From Prevotellaceae bacterium KH2P17 (GTDB taxonomy: Bacteria; Bacteroidota; Bacteroidia; Bacteroidales; Bacteroidaceae), in the NCBI GenBank assembly GCA_900199655.1, contig FZRE01000008.1, positions 62,001 through 126,000 of the forward strand: a stretch of 64,000 nt of DNA, given 5' to 3'. Under the pieces are notes generated by a model. It saw only the letters and a program-made list of their open reading frames with translations, was not told the DNA's origin and did not search any database. A program made the position numbers and the translations under genes. This document shows positions 26,142 through 34,201 of the stretch, in pieces. How positions within the stretch are numbered: the first letter of the stretch is position 1; each line of letters opens with the position of its first letter.

Positions 26142-27818
26142 ATGAAGATGAACATACGCGAACTGCTGAGAATACCCGAACAGAAGTACACCGCGCGGGT
26201 TATCATGAAGTGGCTGTGGCGCGCCTGGCGTGGCAACAGGCTGCAAGCCGTGCTCAACGCCGTTATCGGTCTGCTCTCGGTGTGCGTTAGTCTGAGCCAG
26301 GTGTGGGCGGTGCAGCATGCCATCGACGTGGCTGCAGGCGTGGTTCCGGGCTCCATCTACCAGGCTGTGGCGCTCATGGGAGCCCTTATACTGTGCGATT
26401 TCGCACTCAACATCTCGACTGTTTGGGTGCGTAACATCCTCGGCATCAAGGCTCAGAACCGCATGCAGCAGCGCATGCTCGACCGCATTCTGCGCTCCGA
26501 GTGGCACGGAAGGGAAGCTCTCCACTCGGGCGACGTGCTCAACAGGCTCGAGTTCGATGTCAATACGGTAGTCAACTTCCTTACCGAAACCATCCCGAGT
26601 ACGCTCAGCGTGCTGGCCATGTTTCTCGGTGCGTTCTTCTACCTCTTCTCCATGGACCGCACGCTGGCCTTCATCACGGTGCTTATCATTCCGGTTTTCG
26701 TGGCCGTAAGCAAGATTTACGTGGGCCAGATGCGCCGGCTTACGCGCGATGTACGCAACTCCGACTCCAAGGTTCAGAGCGTTTTGCAGGAGACGATACA
26801 AAACCGCATGCTCATCAAGACCCTGGAGAGCGACGCTGCTATGGTGGACCGGCTGGAGAATACGCAGAGTGTGCTGCGCCACAACGTGGTCAGGCGTACG
26901 GTGTTCAGCGTCTTTTCAAACCTCATACTCAACTTCGGCTTCGCCCTGGGTTACCTCGTTGCCTTCCTGTGGGCAGCCGTCCGCATGGCCGAACATACGC
27001 TTACCTTTGGCGGCATGACGGCCTTCCTGCAGCTCGTGAACCGCATCCAGGGCCCTGCGCGCAACCTTACCAAGCTGGTGCCGGCCTTCGTGAGCGTGTT
27101 TACGGCAGCCGAACGGCTGATGGAACTGGAAGAAAACCCGCTCGAAGAGCAGGGCAATCCCATCGAGATTGACGGCCCCTGCGGTGTCCGCCTGCAGCAG
27201 GTAACCTACGCGTACGATGACATTGACGGCGCCGTTATCAAGAACCTGGACTTCGACTTCTATCCCGGTTCCTGCACGGCCATACTCGGCGAGACCGGCG
27301 CCGGCAAGACCACGCTCGTGCGCATGATACTGGCACTCGTACACCCGCAGCAGGGCAGCATCTGTATCTACAACAACCGCAAGACCGTGGAGCTCTCTCC
27401 GCGCACGCGGTGCAACTTCGTTTACGTGCCCCAGGGCAACACCCTGATGAGCGGAACCATACGAGACAACCTGCGGCTGGGCCGTCTTAGCGCCACCGAT
27501 GAGGACATGCAGGAGGCGCTGCACAAGGCTTGTGCCGACTTCGTGATGGACTTACCGGCCGGTCTTGATACCCTTTGCAGCGAGTCGGGCGGCGGACTGA
27601 GCGAGGGGCAGGCCCAACGCATCGCCATTGCACGCGCCCTGCTGCGCGACCGCAGCATCATGCTTTTCGACGAGGCAACCAGCGCCTTGGACCCCGAAAC
27701 GGAGGAGCAGCTGCTGCGCAACGTGCTCTCGGCACACGACAAGACCGTTATCTTCATCACCCATCGGCCCGCCATAGTCGATTACTGCGACCAGACACTG
27801 AAAATAGAAAAGATATAA
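26142..27818 (+). CDS. ABC exporter, fused permease-ATPase half-transporter
   Basis: A 558-residue type IV ABC half-transporter that would work as a dimer. The membrane domain (about residues 30-320) has six hydrophobic segments. The ATPase domain has Walker A GETGAGKTT, a Q-loop in NFVYVPQGNTLMSG, an ABC signature LSEGQAQR, and Walker B IMLFDEATSALD. Most exporters have LSGGQ; the Gly to Glu change at the third position occurs in a minority of exporters. There is no C39 peptidase domain. The start at 26142 is used because upstream codons lie in the nadK end region. It precedes a TlpA-TonB fusion by 15 bp. The substrate is unknown. Confidence 0.88.
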   Translation: MKMNIRELLRIPEQKYTARVIMKWLWRAWRGNRLQAVLNAVIGLLSVCVSLSQVWAVQHAIDVAAGVVPGSIYQAVALMGALILCDFALNISTVWVRNILGIKAQNRMQQRMLDRILRSEWHGREALHSGDVLNRLEFDVNTVVNFLTETIPSTLSVLAMFLGAFFYLFSMDRTLAFITVLIIPVFVAVSKIYVGQMRRLTRDVRNSDSKVQSVLQETIQNRMLIKTLESDAAMVDRLENTQSVLRHNVVRRTVFSVFSNLILNFGFALGYLVAFLWAAVRMAEHTLTFGGMTAFLQLVNRIQGPARNLTKLVPAFVSVFTAAERLMELEENPLEEQGNPIEIDGPCGVRLQQVTYAYDDIDGAVIKNLDFDFYPGSCTAILGETGAGKTTLVRMILALVHPQQGSICIYNNRKTVELSPRTRCNFVYVPQGNTLMSGTIRDNLRLGRLSATDEDMQEALHKACADFVMDLPAGLDTLCSESGGGLSEGQAQRIAIARALLRDRSIMLFDEATSALDPETEEQLLRNVLSAHDKTVIFITHRPAIVDYCDQTLKIEKI

Positions 27819-27833
27819 ACCAAAACAGAAACA

Positions 27834-28748
27834 ATGATGAAAAGATGCTTTTTAGCTGCAGCACTGCTGCTGACAACTGCCATCGGAGCCCTGGCACAGC
27901 AGGAGGATGCCGATGCCAAGTACGCCACCGACCTGCTGAAACCCGGCACCGAGGCGCCCGAATTTGTTGTCGACCTCTCCAACCCCAAGCGTAACATCCC
28001 CCTGAGCAGCTTCCGCGGCCGCTACGTAGTGCTCGATTTCTGGGCCTCCTGGTGCCCTGATTGCCGCAAGGACATTGCCGCCATGAAGCAGCTGCGCGAC
28101 AAGTATGCCCCCCGCGGCGTGCAGTTCATCGGCATCTCCTTCGACACCGACCGCGATGCTTGGCTCAAGTGCATCCGCCAAAACGAAATGAGATGGCTGC
28201 AATACAGCGAACTCAAGAAGTGGAAAAAGGAGACCAAGATAGACCGCGACTACCATGTGAACTGGATTCCTACCATGTATCTCGTGGCCCCCGACGGCAA
28301 GATAGACCTCGGTACGGTGATGATAGAGAAGCTGGCCGCGCGCCTGGCCGAGGTTGCCGATACGCTGCCGCAGGCCGATGTGGCCGGAATGCCGCAGTAT
28401 CCCGGCGGCACCGAGGCGCTGCTGAGCTTCCTGAAACAGAACCTCAGCTACCCGGAAGCGGCGCGTAAACTGGGTGCCGAGGGGCGTGTAGTGATGTCGT
28501 TCGTGGTCGAGAAGGATGGTTCCATCAGCAGCATCACCGCTCCCGACTGCACCATTACGGGCCTTAACCAAGCCAAGTTCGACAAGTTAACCCTGTCGGA
28601 GCAGCAGGAACTCAAGCGCGAGTGCCTGCTCCAGATGGCCCGGGAGGGCGCCCGCGTGGTGAAAGCCATGCCCGCCTGGAAGCCCGGTACGCTGAAAGGC
28701 GAACCGGTGAGGGTGCAATACAGGCTGCCGATTAGCTTCCGCATGTAG
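27834..28748 (+). CDS. Thioredoxin-like (TlpA/ResA) protein fused to a TonB C-terminal domain
   Basis: A 304-residue exported protein with two recognisable parts. After a signal peptide (residues 1-21, ending GALA-Q) comes an AhpC/TSA-type thioredoxin domain (about 35-178). Its active site is Cys74-Pro-Asp-Cys77 in ASWCPDCRKD, with the cis-proline in NWIPTMYL. From about residue 186, MPQYPGGTEALLSFLKQNL and YPEAARKLGAEGRVVMSFVV match the TonB C-terminal fold. TonB domains normally contact outer-membrane receptors; here there is no membrane anchor, ExbB/ExbD or proline-rich linker, so a role in energy transfer is unlikely. The domain may instead bind a partner. The neighbour is an ABC exporter 15 bp upstream. 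The combination is unusual. Confidence 0.85.
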   Translation: MMKRCFLAAALLLTTAIGALAQQEDADAKYATDLLKPGTEAPEFVVDLSNPKRNIPLSSFRGRYVVLDFWASWCPDCRKDIAAMKQLRDKYAPRGVQFIGISFDTDRDAWLKCIRQNEMRWLQYSELKKWKKETKIDRDYHVNWIPTMYLVAPDGKIDLGTVMIEKLAARLAEVADTLPQADVAGMPQYPGGTEALLSFLKQNLSYPEAARKLGAEGRVVMSFVVEKDGSISSITAPDCTITGLNQAKFDKLTLSEQQELKRECLLQMAREGARVVKAMPAWKPGTLKGEPVRVQYRLPISFRM

Positions 28749-28799
28749 TGAAAACGGCCTCGGCTGCAACTTTTCTTGCCCCAACAACGTCTATAGCTT

Positions 28800-29522
28800 A
28801 TGATGATACACTTACAAGATGTAAACAAGACATACTTCGGCGCGCAGCCTCTGCACGTGCTCAAGGGCATCAGCCTCGACATTGAGGAGGGCGAGTTCGT
28901 GTCCATCATGGGCGCGTCGGGGTCGGGAAAGTCCACCTTATTAAATATATTAGGCATTCTCGACAACTACGACAGCGGCACTTACGAGCTGGCCGGCACG
29001 CTCATACGCGACCTCTCCGAGCGCCGTGCGGCCGAATACCGCAACCGCATGATAGGCTTCATCTTCCAGAGTTTCAACCTCATCGGCTTCAAGACGGCCG
29101 TGGAGAACGTAGAGCTGCCGCTCTTCTATCAGGGCGTGAGCCGCCGCACACGCCACAAGCTGGCCATGGAATACCTCGACAAACTGGGCCTTACGCAGTG
29201 GGCCGAGCACTATCCCAACGAGATGAGCGGCGGCCAGAAGCAGCGAGTGGCCATAGCGCGGGCACTGATTACGCAGCCCAAGATTATCCTGGCCGACGAG
29301 CCAACGGGTGCTCTGGACTCCAAGACGAGCGTCGAGGTGATGGAACTCCTGAAGCAGCTGAACGCCGAGGAGCGCAAAACAATAGTCGTGGTGACCCACG
29401 AGAGCGGCGTTGCTAACGAGACCAACAAGATTGTACACATCAAGGACGGCCTCATAGGCACCATCGAGGAGAACCTCGACCACCACTCCAGCCCCTTCGG
29501 CATCAACGGAGTGATGAAGTAG
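28800..29522 (+). CDS. ABC transporter ATP-binding protein (MacB/LolD type)
   Basis: A 240-residue ATPase of the LolD/MacB/FtsE class. Walker A is GASGSGKSTLLN, the signature MSGGQKQRVAIARAL, Walker B IILADEPTGALD, and the H-loop VVTHE. An alternative start one codon later (28803) is equally possible. It is followed by two MacB-type permeases and a membrane-fusion adaptor, so together they form a mechanotransmission-type ABC system that exports peptides, lipids or drugs from the periplasm. The spacing to the first permease is unusually long (288 bp) and filled by a family A repeat. Confidence 0.92.
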   Translation: MMIHLQDVNKTYFGAQPLHVLKGISLDIEEGEFVSIMGASGSGKSTLLNILGILDNYDSGTYELAGTLIRDLSERRAAEYRNRMIGFIFQSFNLIGFKTAVENVELPLFYQGVSRRTRHKLAMEYLDKLGLTQWAEHYPNEMSGGQKQRVAIARALITQPKIILADEPTGALDSKTSVEVMELLKQLNAEERKTIVVVTHESGVANETNKIVHIKDGLIGTIEENLDHHSSPFGINGVMK

Positions 29523-29641
29523 AACCTTTGCTGTCGGGACGCAGTGCGGGGCTGGCGGGGGCCGCTCTCACTGCATTTGCCCAGGCGGGTGGCGGCGGGC
29601 AGTAAAGCCGGAACGGCCGGCGGGGCTCGTTGAAGGCATCG

Positions 29642-29707
29642 TTCAGGCCTCTTGATGTTATCCTTCAGGCCCCTTGAACATGCCCTTCAAGCCCCTTGAA
29701 CGTGCCC
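29642..29707. repeat. Triple palindrome array, 22-bp period (family A, copy 4)
   Basis: Units start at 29642 (TTCAGGCCTCTTGAT), 29664 (TTCAGGCCCCTTGAA) and 29686 (TTCAAGCCCCTTGAA), with linkers gttatcc and catgccc. It lies between the ATPase and first permease of one ABC system, so it is probably transcribed. Confidence 0.9.
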
Positions 29708-29810
29708 TTTTGGAATGTAAAATGTAACCATCTGTAAACCAATAATTTACAATTTGCCTTACCGAAGCGCCCACTCGGCGTGGCAGTAACAGCGAAAACA
29801 AGAACCTGAA

Positions 29811-31070
29811 ATGCGGGATATCATCAGCGAAATATGGTCAACGGCCCGGCGCAACAAGCTCCGCACCGCGCTCACGGGCTTCGCCGTGGCGTGGGGCATC
29901 TTCATGCTTATCTTCCTGCTGGGTGCCGGCAACGGGCTCATCAACGCCACGGAGCAGAACACGGGCAGGTATCTCAGCAACTCGATGGTTGTCTTCGGCG
30001 GCCAGACTTCAAAGGCCCACGAGGGCATGAAGGAAGGACGAGCGGTTGAACTCAACGACCGCGACATGGAACTTACGGGCAAGGTGTACGGCAAGAACAT
30101 AGACAACGTGGGCGCGGAGCTCGACAATGGCAATACAAACATCAGCTACGGAGGCAACTACACCAATGCTAACATCAGCGGAGTGTACCCAAACGACATC
30201 GTTATCAACAAGCGCGACATGCTCTGCGGGCGGTTCATCAACGACGTGGACCTGCGCGACCGCCGCAAGGTTGTTGTGCTGAGCGAGGACATGAGCAAGG
30301 AACTGGCGCCCGGACATGTGGCCGAACTCGTGGGCCGACATGTCAAGGTGGGCGACCTCTCCTTCATGGTGGTGGGCGTGTACAAGAGCGACAAGAGCCG
30401 GATGGGCACCGACGCGTTCATCTCCTTCACCACTTTCCGGACGATATACAACCGCGGCGACAAGACCGGCAACATCATCTTCTCCTTCCACGGGCTCAAC
30501 TCGCAGGCCGCTAACGAGGCCTTTGAGCAGCAGTACCGCGCCACGCTGAACGGCAACCACCGTGCAGCAAAGGACGACGAGGAGGCCGTCTGGATTTGGA
30601 ACCGCTTCACTCAGAACCTGCAGATGAACACCGGCATGGGCATCATCCGCACGGCACTGTGGGTGATAGGCCTCTTCACGCTGCTTAGCGGCATCGTGGG
30701 CGTGAGCAACATCATGCTCATAACGGTCAGGGAGCGCACCCACGAGTTCGGCATCCGCAAGGCTATAGGGGCCACGCCGTGGTCTATCCTGCGGCTCATC
30801 ATCGTGGAGAGCATCATCATCACCACCTTCTTCGGCTACGTGGGCATGGTGCTGGGCATCGCGGCCAACCAGTACATGGACGCCACCATCGGCCACATGC
30901 AGGTGGACTCGGGCCTCTTTACGGCCACGATGTTCGTCAACCCTACCGTTGGTCTTGACGTCTGCATCGAAGCAACGCTTGTAATGGTGCTCGCCGGAAC
31001 CCTCGCCGGCCTCATCCCTGCACGCAAGGCAGCCCGCATCAGGCCCATAGAGGCGTTGAGGATGGAATGA
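29811..31070 (+). CDS. MacB-family ABC permease (first)
   Basis: A 419-residue permease with the MacB layout. There is one N-terminal transmembrane helix (about residues 20-43, FAVAWGIFMLIFLLGAG), a large periplasmic MacB-PCD domain (about 50-270), then three C-terminal helices (FtsX domain) with VSNIMLITVRERTHEFGIRKA, the conserved coupling region. It lacks a fused ATPase, so it pairs with the ATPase at 28800. It would form a heterodimer with the second permease at 31336 or homodimers. A 44-bp tandem repeat follows its stop. Confidence 0.9.
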   Translation: MRDIISEIWSTARRNKLRTALTGFAVAWGIFMLIFLLGAGNGLINATEQNTGRYLSNSMVVFGGQTSKAHEGMKEGRAVELNDRDMELTGKVYGKNIDNVGAELDNGNTNISYGGNYTNANISGVYPNDIVINKRDMLCGRFINDVDLRDRRKVVVLSEDMSKELAPGHVAELVGRHVKVGDLSFMVVGVYKSDKSRMGTDAFISFTTFRTIYNRGDKTGNIIFSFHGLNSQAANEAFEQQYRATLNGNHRAAKDDEEAVWIWNRFTQNLQMNTGMGIIRTALWVIGLFTLLSGIVGVSNIMLITVRERTHEFGIRKAIGATPWSILRLIIVESIIITTFFGYVGMVLGIAANQYMDATIGHMQVDSGLFTATMFVNPTVGLDVCIEATLVMVLAGTLAGLIPARKAARIRPIEALRME

Positions 31071-31084
31071 AACCTCTCCCCCCG

Positions 31085-31103
31085 CCCTCCCCGAAGGGGA
31101 GGG
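31085..31103. repeat. Family B-like inverted repeat
   Basis: CCCTCCCCGAAGGGGAGGG, a perfect palindrome apart from the central GAA, 14 bp after the first permease stop. It could act as a weak transcription brake, but no T run follows. Confidence 0.7.
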
Positions 31104-31124
31104 AGTTAAGTAGCAAACAAAACA

Positions 31125-31335
31125 TTAACACCCATCACCCATCACCTAACACCCAAAGTTCCATCCATTTAAAACCCATCACCCATCACCTAACACCCAA
31201 AGTTCCATCCATTTAACACCCATCACCTATCACCCAACACCCACCCACCAACCCCATTAACACCCATCACCCATCACCTAACACCCAAAGTTCCATCCAT
31301 TTAACACCCATCACCCACCACCCATCACCCATCAA
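31125..31335. repeat. Tandem 44-bp repeat array between the two permeases (family D, copy 1)
   Basis: The run is built from CACCCAT-type heptamers with an inserted AAGTTCCATCCATTT block at 31156, 31200 and 31288, that is 44 and 88 bp apart. A degenerate unit fills the 88-bp step. The array fills the 265-bp gap up to the next start codon. The related array at 33857-34063 uses the same 44-bp period. Confidence 0.88.
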
Positions 31336-32580
31336 ATGAAAATCGACATAGATACCTACAAGGAGATACTCGACACGCTGACGCGCAACAAGAGCAGGTC
31401 GTTCTTAACCGGGTTCGGCGTGTTCTGGGGCGTTTTCATGCTCGTGGCACTCATCGGAGGAGGCAAGGGACTGAAGGAAAAGCTGTCCAACAACTTCGAA
31501 GGATTTGCCACTAACTCGGCTATGGTGTTTGCACAAACAACCACGAAGCCCTACGCCGGCTACCGCAAAGGCCGCCAGTGGGACATGGTGTACAAGGATG
31601 TGGACCGCCTGAAAGCACAGGTTCCCGAGCTTGATGTGGTCTCCCCGATGCTCAGCAAGTGGGGAGGCAACGTCGTGTTCGGCGACAAGAAGAGCTCCTG
31701 CAGCGTCAAGGGACTGCTGCCGGACTATGCCCGCGTGGAGACGCCGCAGCTCTTCTACGGCCGCTACCTGAACCAGATGGACATGCAACAGCGCCGGAAA
31801 GTGTGCGTGCTGGGCAAGAAGGTGTACAAGACTCTGTTCCCCGGAGGCGGCGACCCGTGCGGAGAGCTGGTGCGCATCGACTCCATCTACTACCACGTAG
31901 TGGGCGTTGACTACAGCAGCGGCAACATGTCAATCAACGGAAATGCCGAAGAGAGCGTCGTCATTCCCATCACCCTGATGCAGCAGGCGTACAACATGGG
32001 CGACCAGGTGCACCTCATCTGCGCCACCGCCAAGCCCGGCGTAACCATGAGCCAGATAAGTCAGCACATGCGTGAGGTGGTGGCCCGCGCCCATGCCGTT
32101 GACCCCACGGACGAGAAAGCCATAACCATCTTCAACACGGAGGTGATGTTCGGCATGGTCGACAGCCTCTTCTCGGGCGTCAACTTCCTCATTTGGCTGG
32201 TGGGAATAGGCACGTTGCTGGCCGGTGCCATCGGTGTTTCAAACATCATGATGGTAACGGTACGCGAGCGTACGACCGAAATCGGCATCCGCCGTGCTAT
32301 CGGTGCCACGCCCCGGATGATACTTTCGCAGATTATCACGGAGAGCATCATCCTTACCGCCGTGGCCGGTATGAGCGGCATTCTCTTTGCTGTCTTCATC
32401 CTGCAGATGATACAGGTGGGCAACACTACGGACGGAATAGTGAGCGCCCACTTCCAAGTGGGCTTCTGGACGGCCGCGGGCGCGGTGGTACTATTGAGTG
32501 TGCTGGGCGTATTGGCAGGCCTTGCGCCTGCCGCCCGCGCCATGAGCATCAAGCCCGTTGACGCCATGCGCGACGAGTAA
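31336..32580 (+). CDS. MacB-family ABC permease (second)
   Basis: A 414-residue MacB-type permease. It has an N-terminal helix (about residues 19-42, FLTGFGVFWGVFMLVALIGG), a periplasmic domain (about 50-280), and three C-terminal helices. The coupling region reads VSNIMMVTVRERTTEIGIRRAIG. It differs widely from the first permease, so the two are old paralogues rather than a recent duplication. The start codon comes directly after the 44-bp repeat array. It is followed by the adaptor gene after 53 bp. Confidence 0.9.
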   Translation: MKIDIDTYKEILDTLTRNKSRSFLTGFGVFWGVFMLVALIGGGKGLKEKLSNNFEGFATNSAMVFAQTTTKPYAGYRKGRQWDMVYKDVDRLKAQVPELDVVSPMLSKWGGNVVFGDKKSSCSVKGLLPDYARVETPQLFYGRYLNQMDMQQRRKVCVLGKKVYKTLFPGGGDPCGELVRIDSIYYHVVGVDYSSGNMSINGNAEESVVIPITLMQQAYNMGDQVHLICATAKPGVTMSQISQHMREVVARAHAVDPTDEKAITIFNTEVMFGMVDSLFSGVNFLIWLVGIGTLLAGAIGVSNIMMVTVRERTTEIGIRRAIGATPRMILSQIITESIILTAVAGMSGILFAVFILQMIQVGNTTDGIVSAHFQVGFWTAAGAVVLLSVLGVLAGLAPAARAMSIKPVDAMRDE

Positions 32581-32633
32581 AGCTGAAAACAAAGCATCAA
32601 AAAGTAAAACGATAATAACTCTGGTAAGATTTT

Positions 32634-33752
32634 ATGAAAGGTAAATTGAAGTTTGTTGTGGCAGCCCTTGTACTGCTTGTGTTCATCGGAACCTTTGTGT
32701 TTCTCTGGTTCCAGTCGCGCCCGCAGGCCGTGGCTTACGACGAGTTCGTTCCCAAGTACGAAGACCTGAAACGCACGTCGGTGGTGACGGGCAAGATTGA
32801 ACCGCGCAACGAGGTGAACGTGAAGCCGCAGATTTCGGGCATCATCACCGAGATTATGAAGGAAGCCGGGCAGATGGTGCAGGCCGGCGAGATAATAGCA
32901 CGCGTGAAGGTGATACCCGACATGGGGCAGCTTAGCTCCGCCCAGGCCCGCCTGAGGCTTGCCGGCGTGAACGTGAGGCAGGCCAGGATAGACTATGAGC
33001 GCCAGAAGACGCTCTACGACAAGGGGCTGATAAGCGGCAACGAGTACGACAAGGTGCGCCAGGCCTACCAGCAGGCACGGGAAGAGGTGCGTGCATCGCA
33101 GGACAATCTGGAGGTTGTACGCGACGGCGTTTCGCGCAACAACGCCAACACGAGCTCAACTCTGATACGCTCCACCATTACCGGACTCATCCTTGACGTG
33201 CCGGTCAAGGTGGGCAACACGGTCATTCTGTCCAACACTTTTAACGACGGAACCACCATAGCCACCGTAGCAAACATGGGCGACCTCATCTTCCGCGGCA
33301 ATATAGACGAGACCGAAGTGGGCCAACTGGTGCTCGGCATGCCCATGAAGATTACCATCGGCGCCATGACCGACACCCACCTACAGGCCAGCCTGGAGTA
33401 CATCTCGCCCAAGGCCGTGGAGAGCAACGGCGCCAACCAGTTCGAAATAAAGGCTGCCATCAAGGGAGTGAGCGGCAGCCGCATACGTAGTGGCTACAGT
33501 GCCAATGCCGAGATAGTGCTGGCTCATGCCGACCACGTGCTCACGGTGCCCGAGAGTGCCATCGAGTTCAGCGGCAGCAACACCTTTGTATATATCGTGA
33601 AAGGTGCCGGAGAGGATAAAACCTACGAGCGCCGCAAGGTGGTCACGGGCCTGAGCGACGGCATCAACATTGAAATAAAGAAAGGACTGACGCCGAAAGA
33701 CAAGGTGCGCGGCCCCAAGATAGTTAAGGATACGGGCGACGACAAGCAGTAA
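32634..33752 (+). CDS. Membrane-fusion adaptor protein (MacA/HlyD family)
   Basis: A 372-residue periplasmic adaptor. It has an N-terminal membrane anchor (about residues 6-27), a barrel-sandwich/lipoyl half (PQISGIITEIMKEAGQMVQAG), a coiled-coil hairpin (about 100-175, Gln/Arg/Glu rich), the returning lipoyl half (STITGLILDVPVKVGNTV), and beta-barrel and membrane-proximal domains. It would join the MacB-type ABC complex to a TolC-like outer-membrane channel. No tolC gene is visible here. A strong terminator follows. Confidence 0.93.
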   Translation: MKGKLKFVVAALVLLVFIGTFVFLWFQSRPQAVAYDEFVPKYEDLKRTSVVTGKIEPRNEVNVKPQISGIITEIMKEAGQMVQAGEIIARVKVIPDMGQLSSAQARLRLAGVNVRQARIDYERQKTLYDKGLISGNEYDKVRQAYQQAREEVRASQDNLEVVRDGVSRNNANTSSTLIRSTITGLILDVPVKVGNTVILSNTFNDGTTIATVANMGDLIFRGNIDETEVGQLVLGMPMKITIGAMTDTHLQASLEYISPKAVESNGANQFEIKAAIKGVSGSRIRSGYSANAEIVLAHADHVLTVPESAIEFSGSNTFVYIVKGAGEDKTYERRKVVTGLSDGINIEIKKGLTPKDKVRGPKIVKDTGDDKQ

Positions 33753-33773
33753 CCGCCAAGGCGCAGGCAAACG

Positions 33774-33812
33774 AAAAAGGCAGCGGAGAGCGTTTCTCCG
33801 TTGCCTTTTTTG
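33774..33812 (+). terminator. Rho-independent terminator of the ABC operon
   Basis: AAAAAGGCAGCGGAGA and TCTCCGTTGCCTTTTTT form a long stem (with one G-T pair) ending in a T run, 21 bp after the adaptor stop. Confidence 0.92.
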
Positions 33813-33856
33813 TTGGTTTTCTGGCTGATAGTGCTTTTGGTTCGGGTGATATCACT

Positions 33857-34063
33857 TCAACACCTACCACCCAACACCCATCACCCCAAGTTCTATCCAT
33901 ATATCACCCATCACCCAACACCCAACACCCCAAGTTCTATCCATATATCACCCATCACCCAACACCCATCACCCCAAGTTCTATCCATATATCACCCATC
34001 ATCCAACACCCATCACCCCAAGTTCTATCCATATATCACCCATCACCCAACACCCATCACCCA
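33857..34063. repeat. Tandem 44-bp repeat array (family D, copy 2)
   Basis: AAGTTCTATCC recurs at 33888, 33932, 33976 and 34020, exactly 44 bp apart, separated by CACCCAT-rich sequence. The array lies in the 449-bp gap between the convergent adaptor and amylase genes and runs directly into the family C array at 34072. Confidence 0.92.
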
Positions 34064-34071
34064 GAAACTTT

Positions 34072-34127
34072 CGACACTTGTCGCACGATTGTTCGACACT
34101 TGTCTCACGTTCGTGCGACACCTGTCA
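34072..34127. repeat. Triple CGACAnnTGTCG array, 22-bp period (family C, copy 2)
   Basis: Units start at 34072 (CGACACTTGTCG), 34094 (CGACACTTGTCT) and 34116 (CGACACCTGTCA), exactly 22 bp apart, the second and third with terminal mismatches. The preceding aaacttt matches the flank of the copy at 56985. Confidence 0.9.
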
Positions 34128-34201
34128 AAACTTCCTGCCCGGCCCCTTCGGCCCCTTTATCGGGGGATTGTGCTTCCCAGAGAGGTACGTTGCGGGCGCC
34201 G

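Noticed and set aside
33857..34127. Integration site or attL/attR boundary of a mobile element
   Set aside because: No integrase, tRNA gene or pair of matching direct repeats flanks the region; the arrays recur in ordinary gaps.
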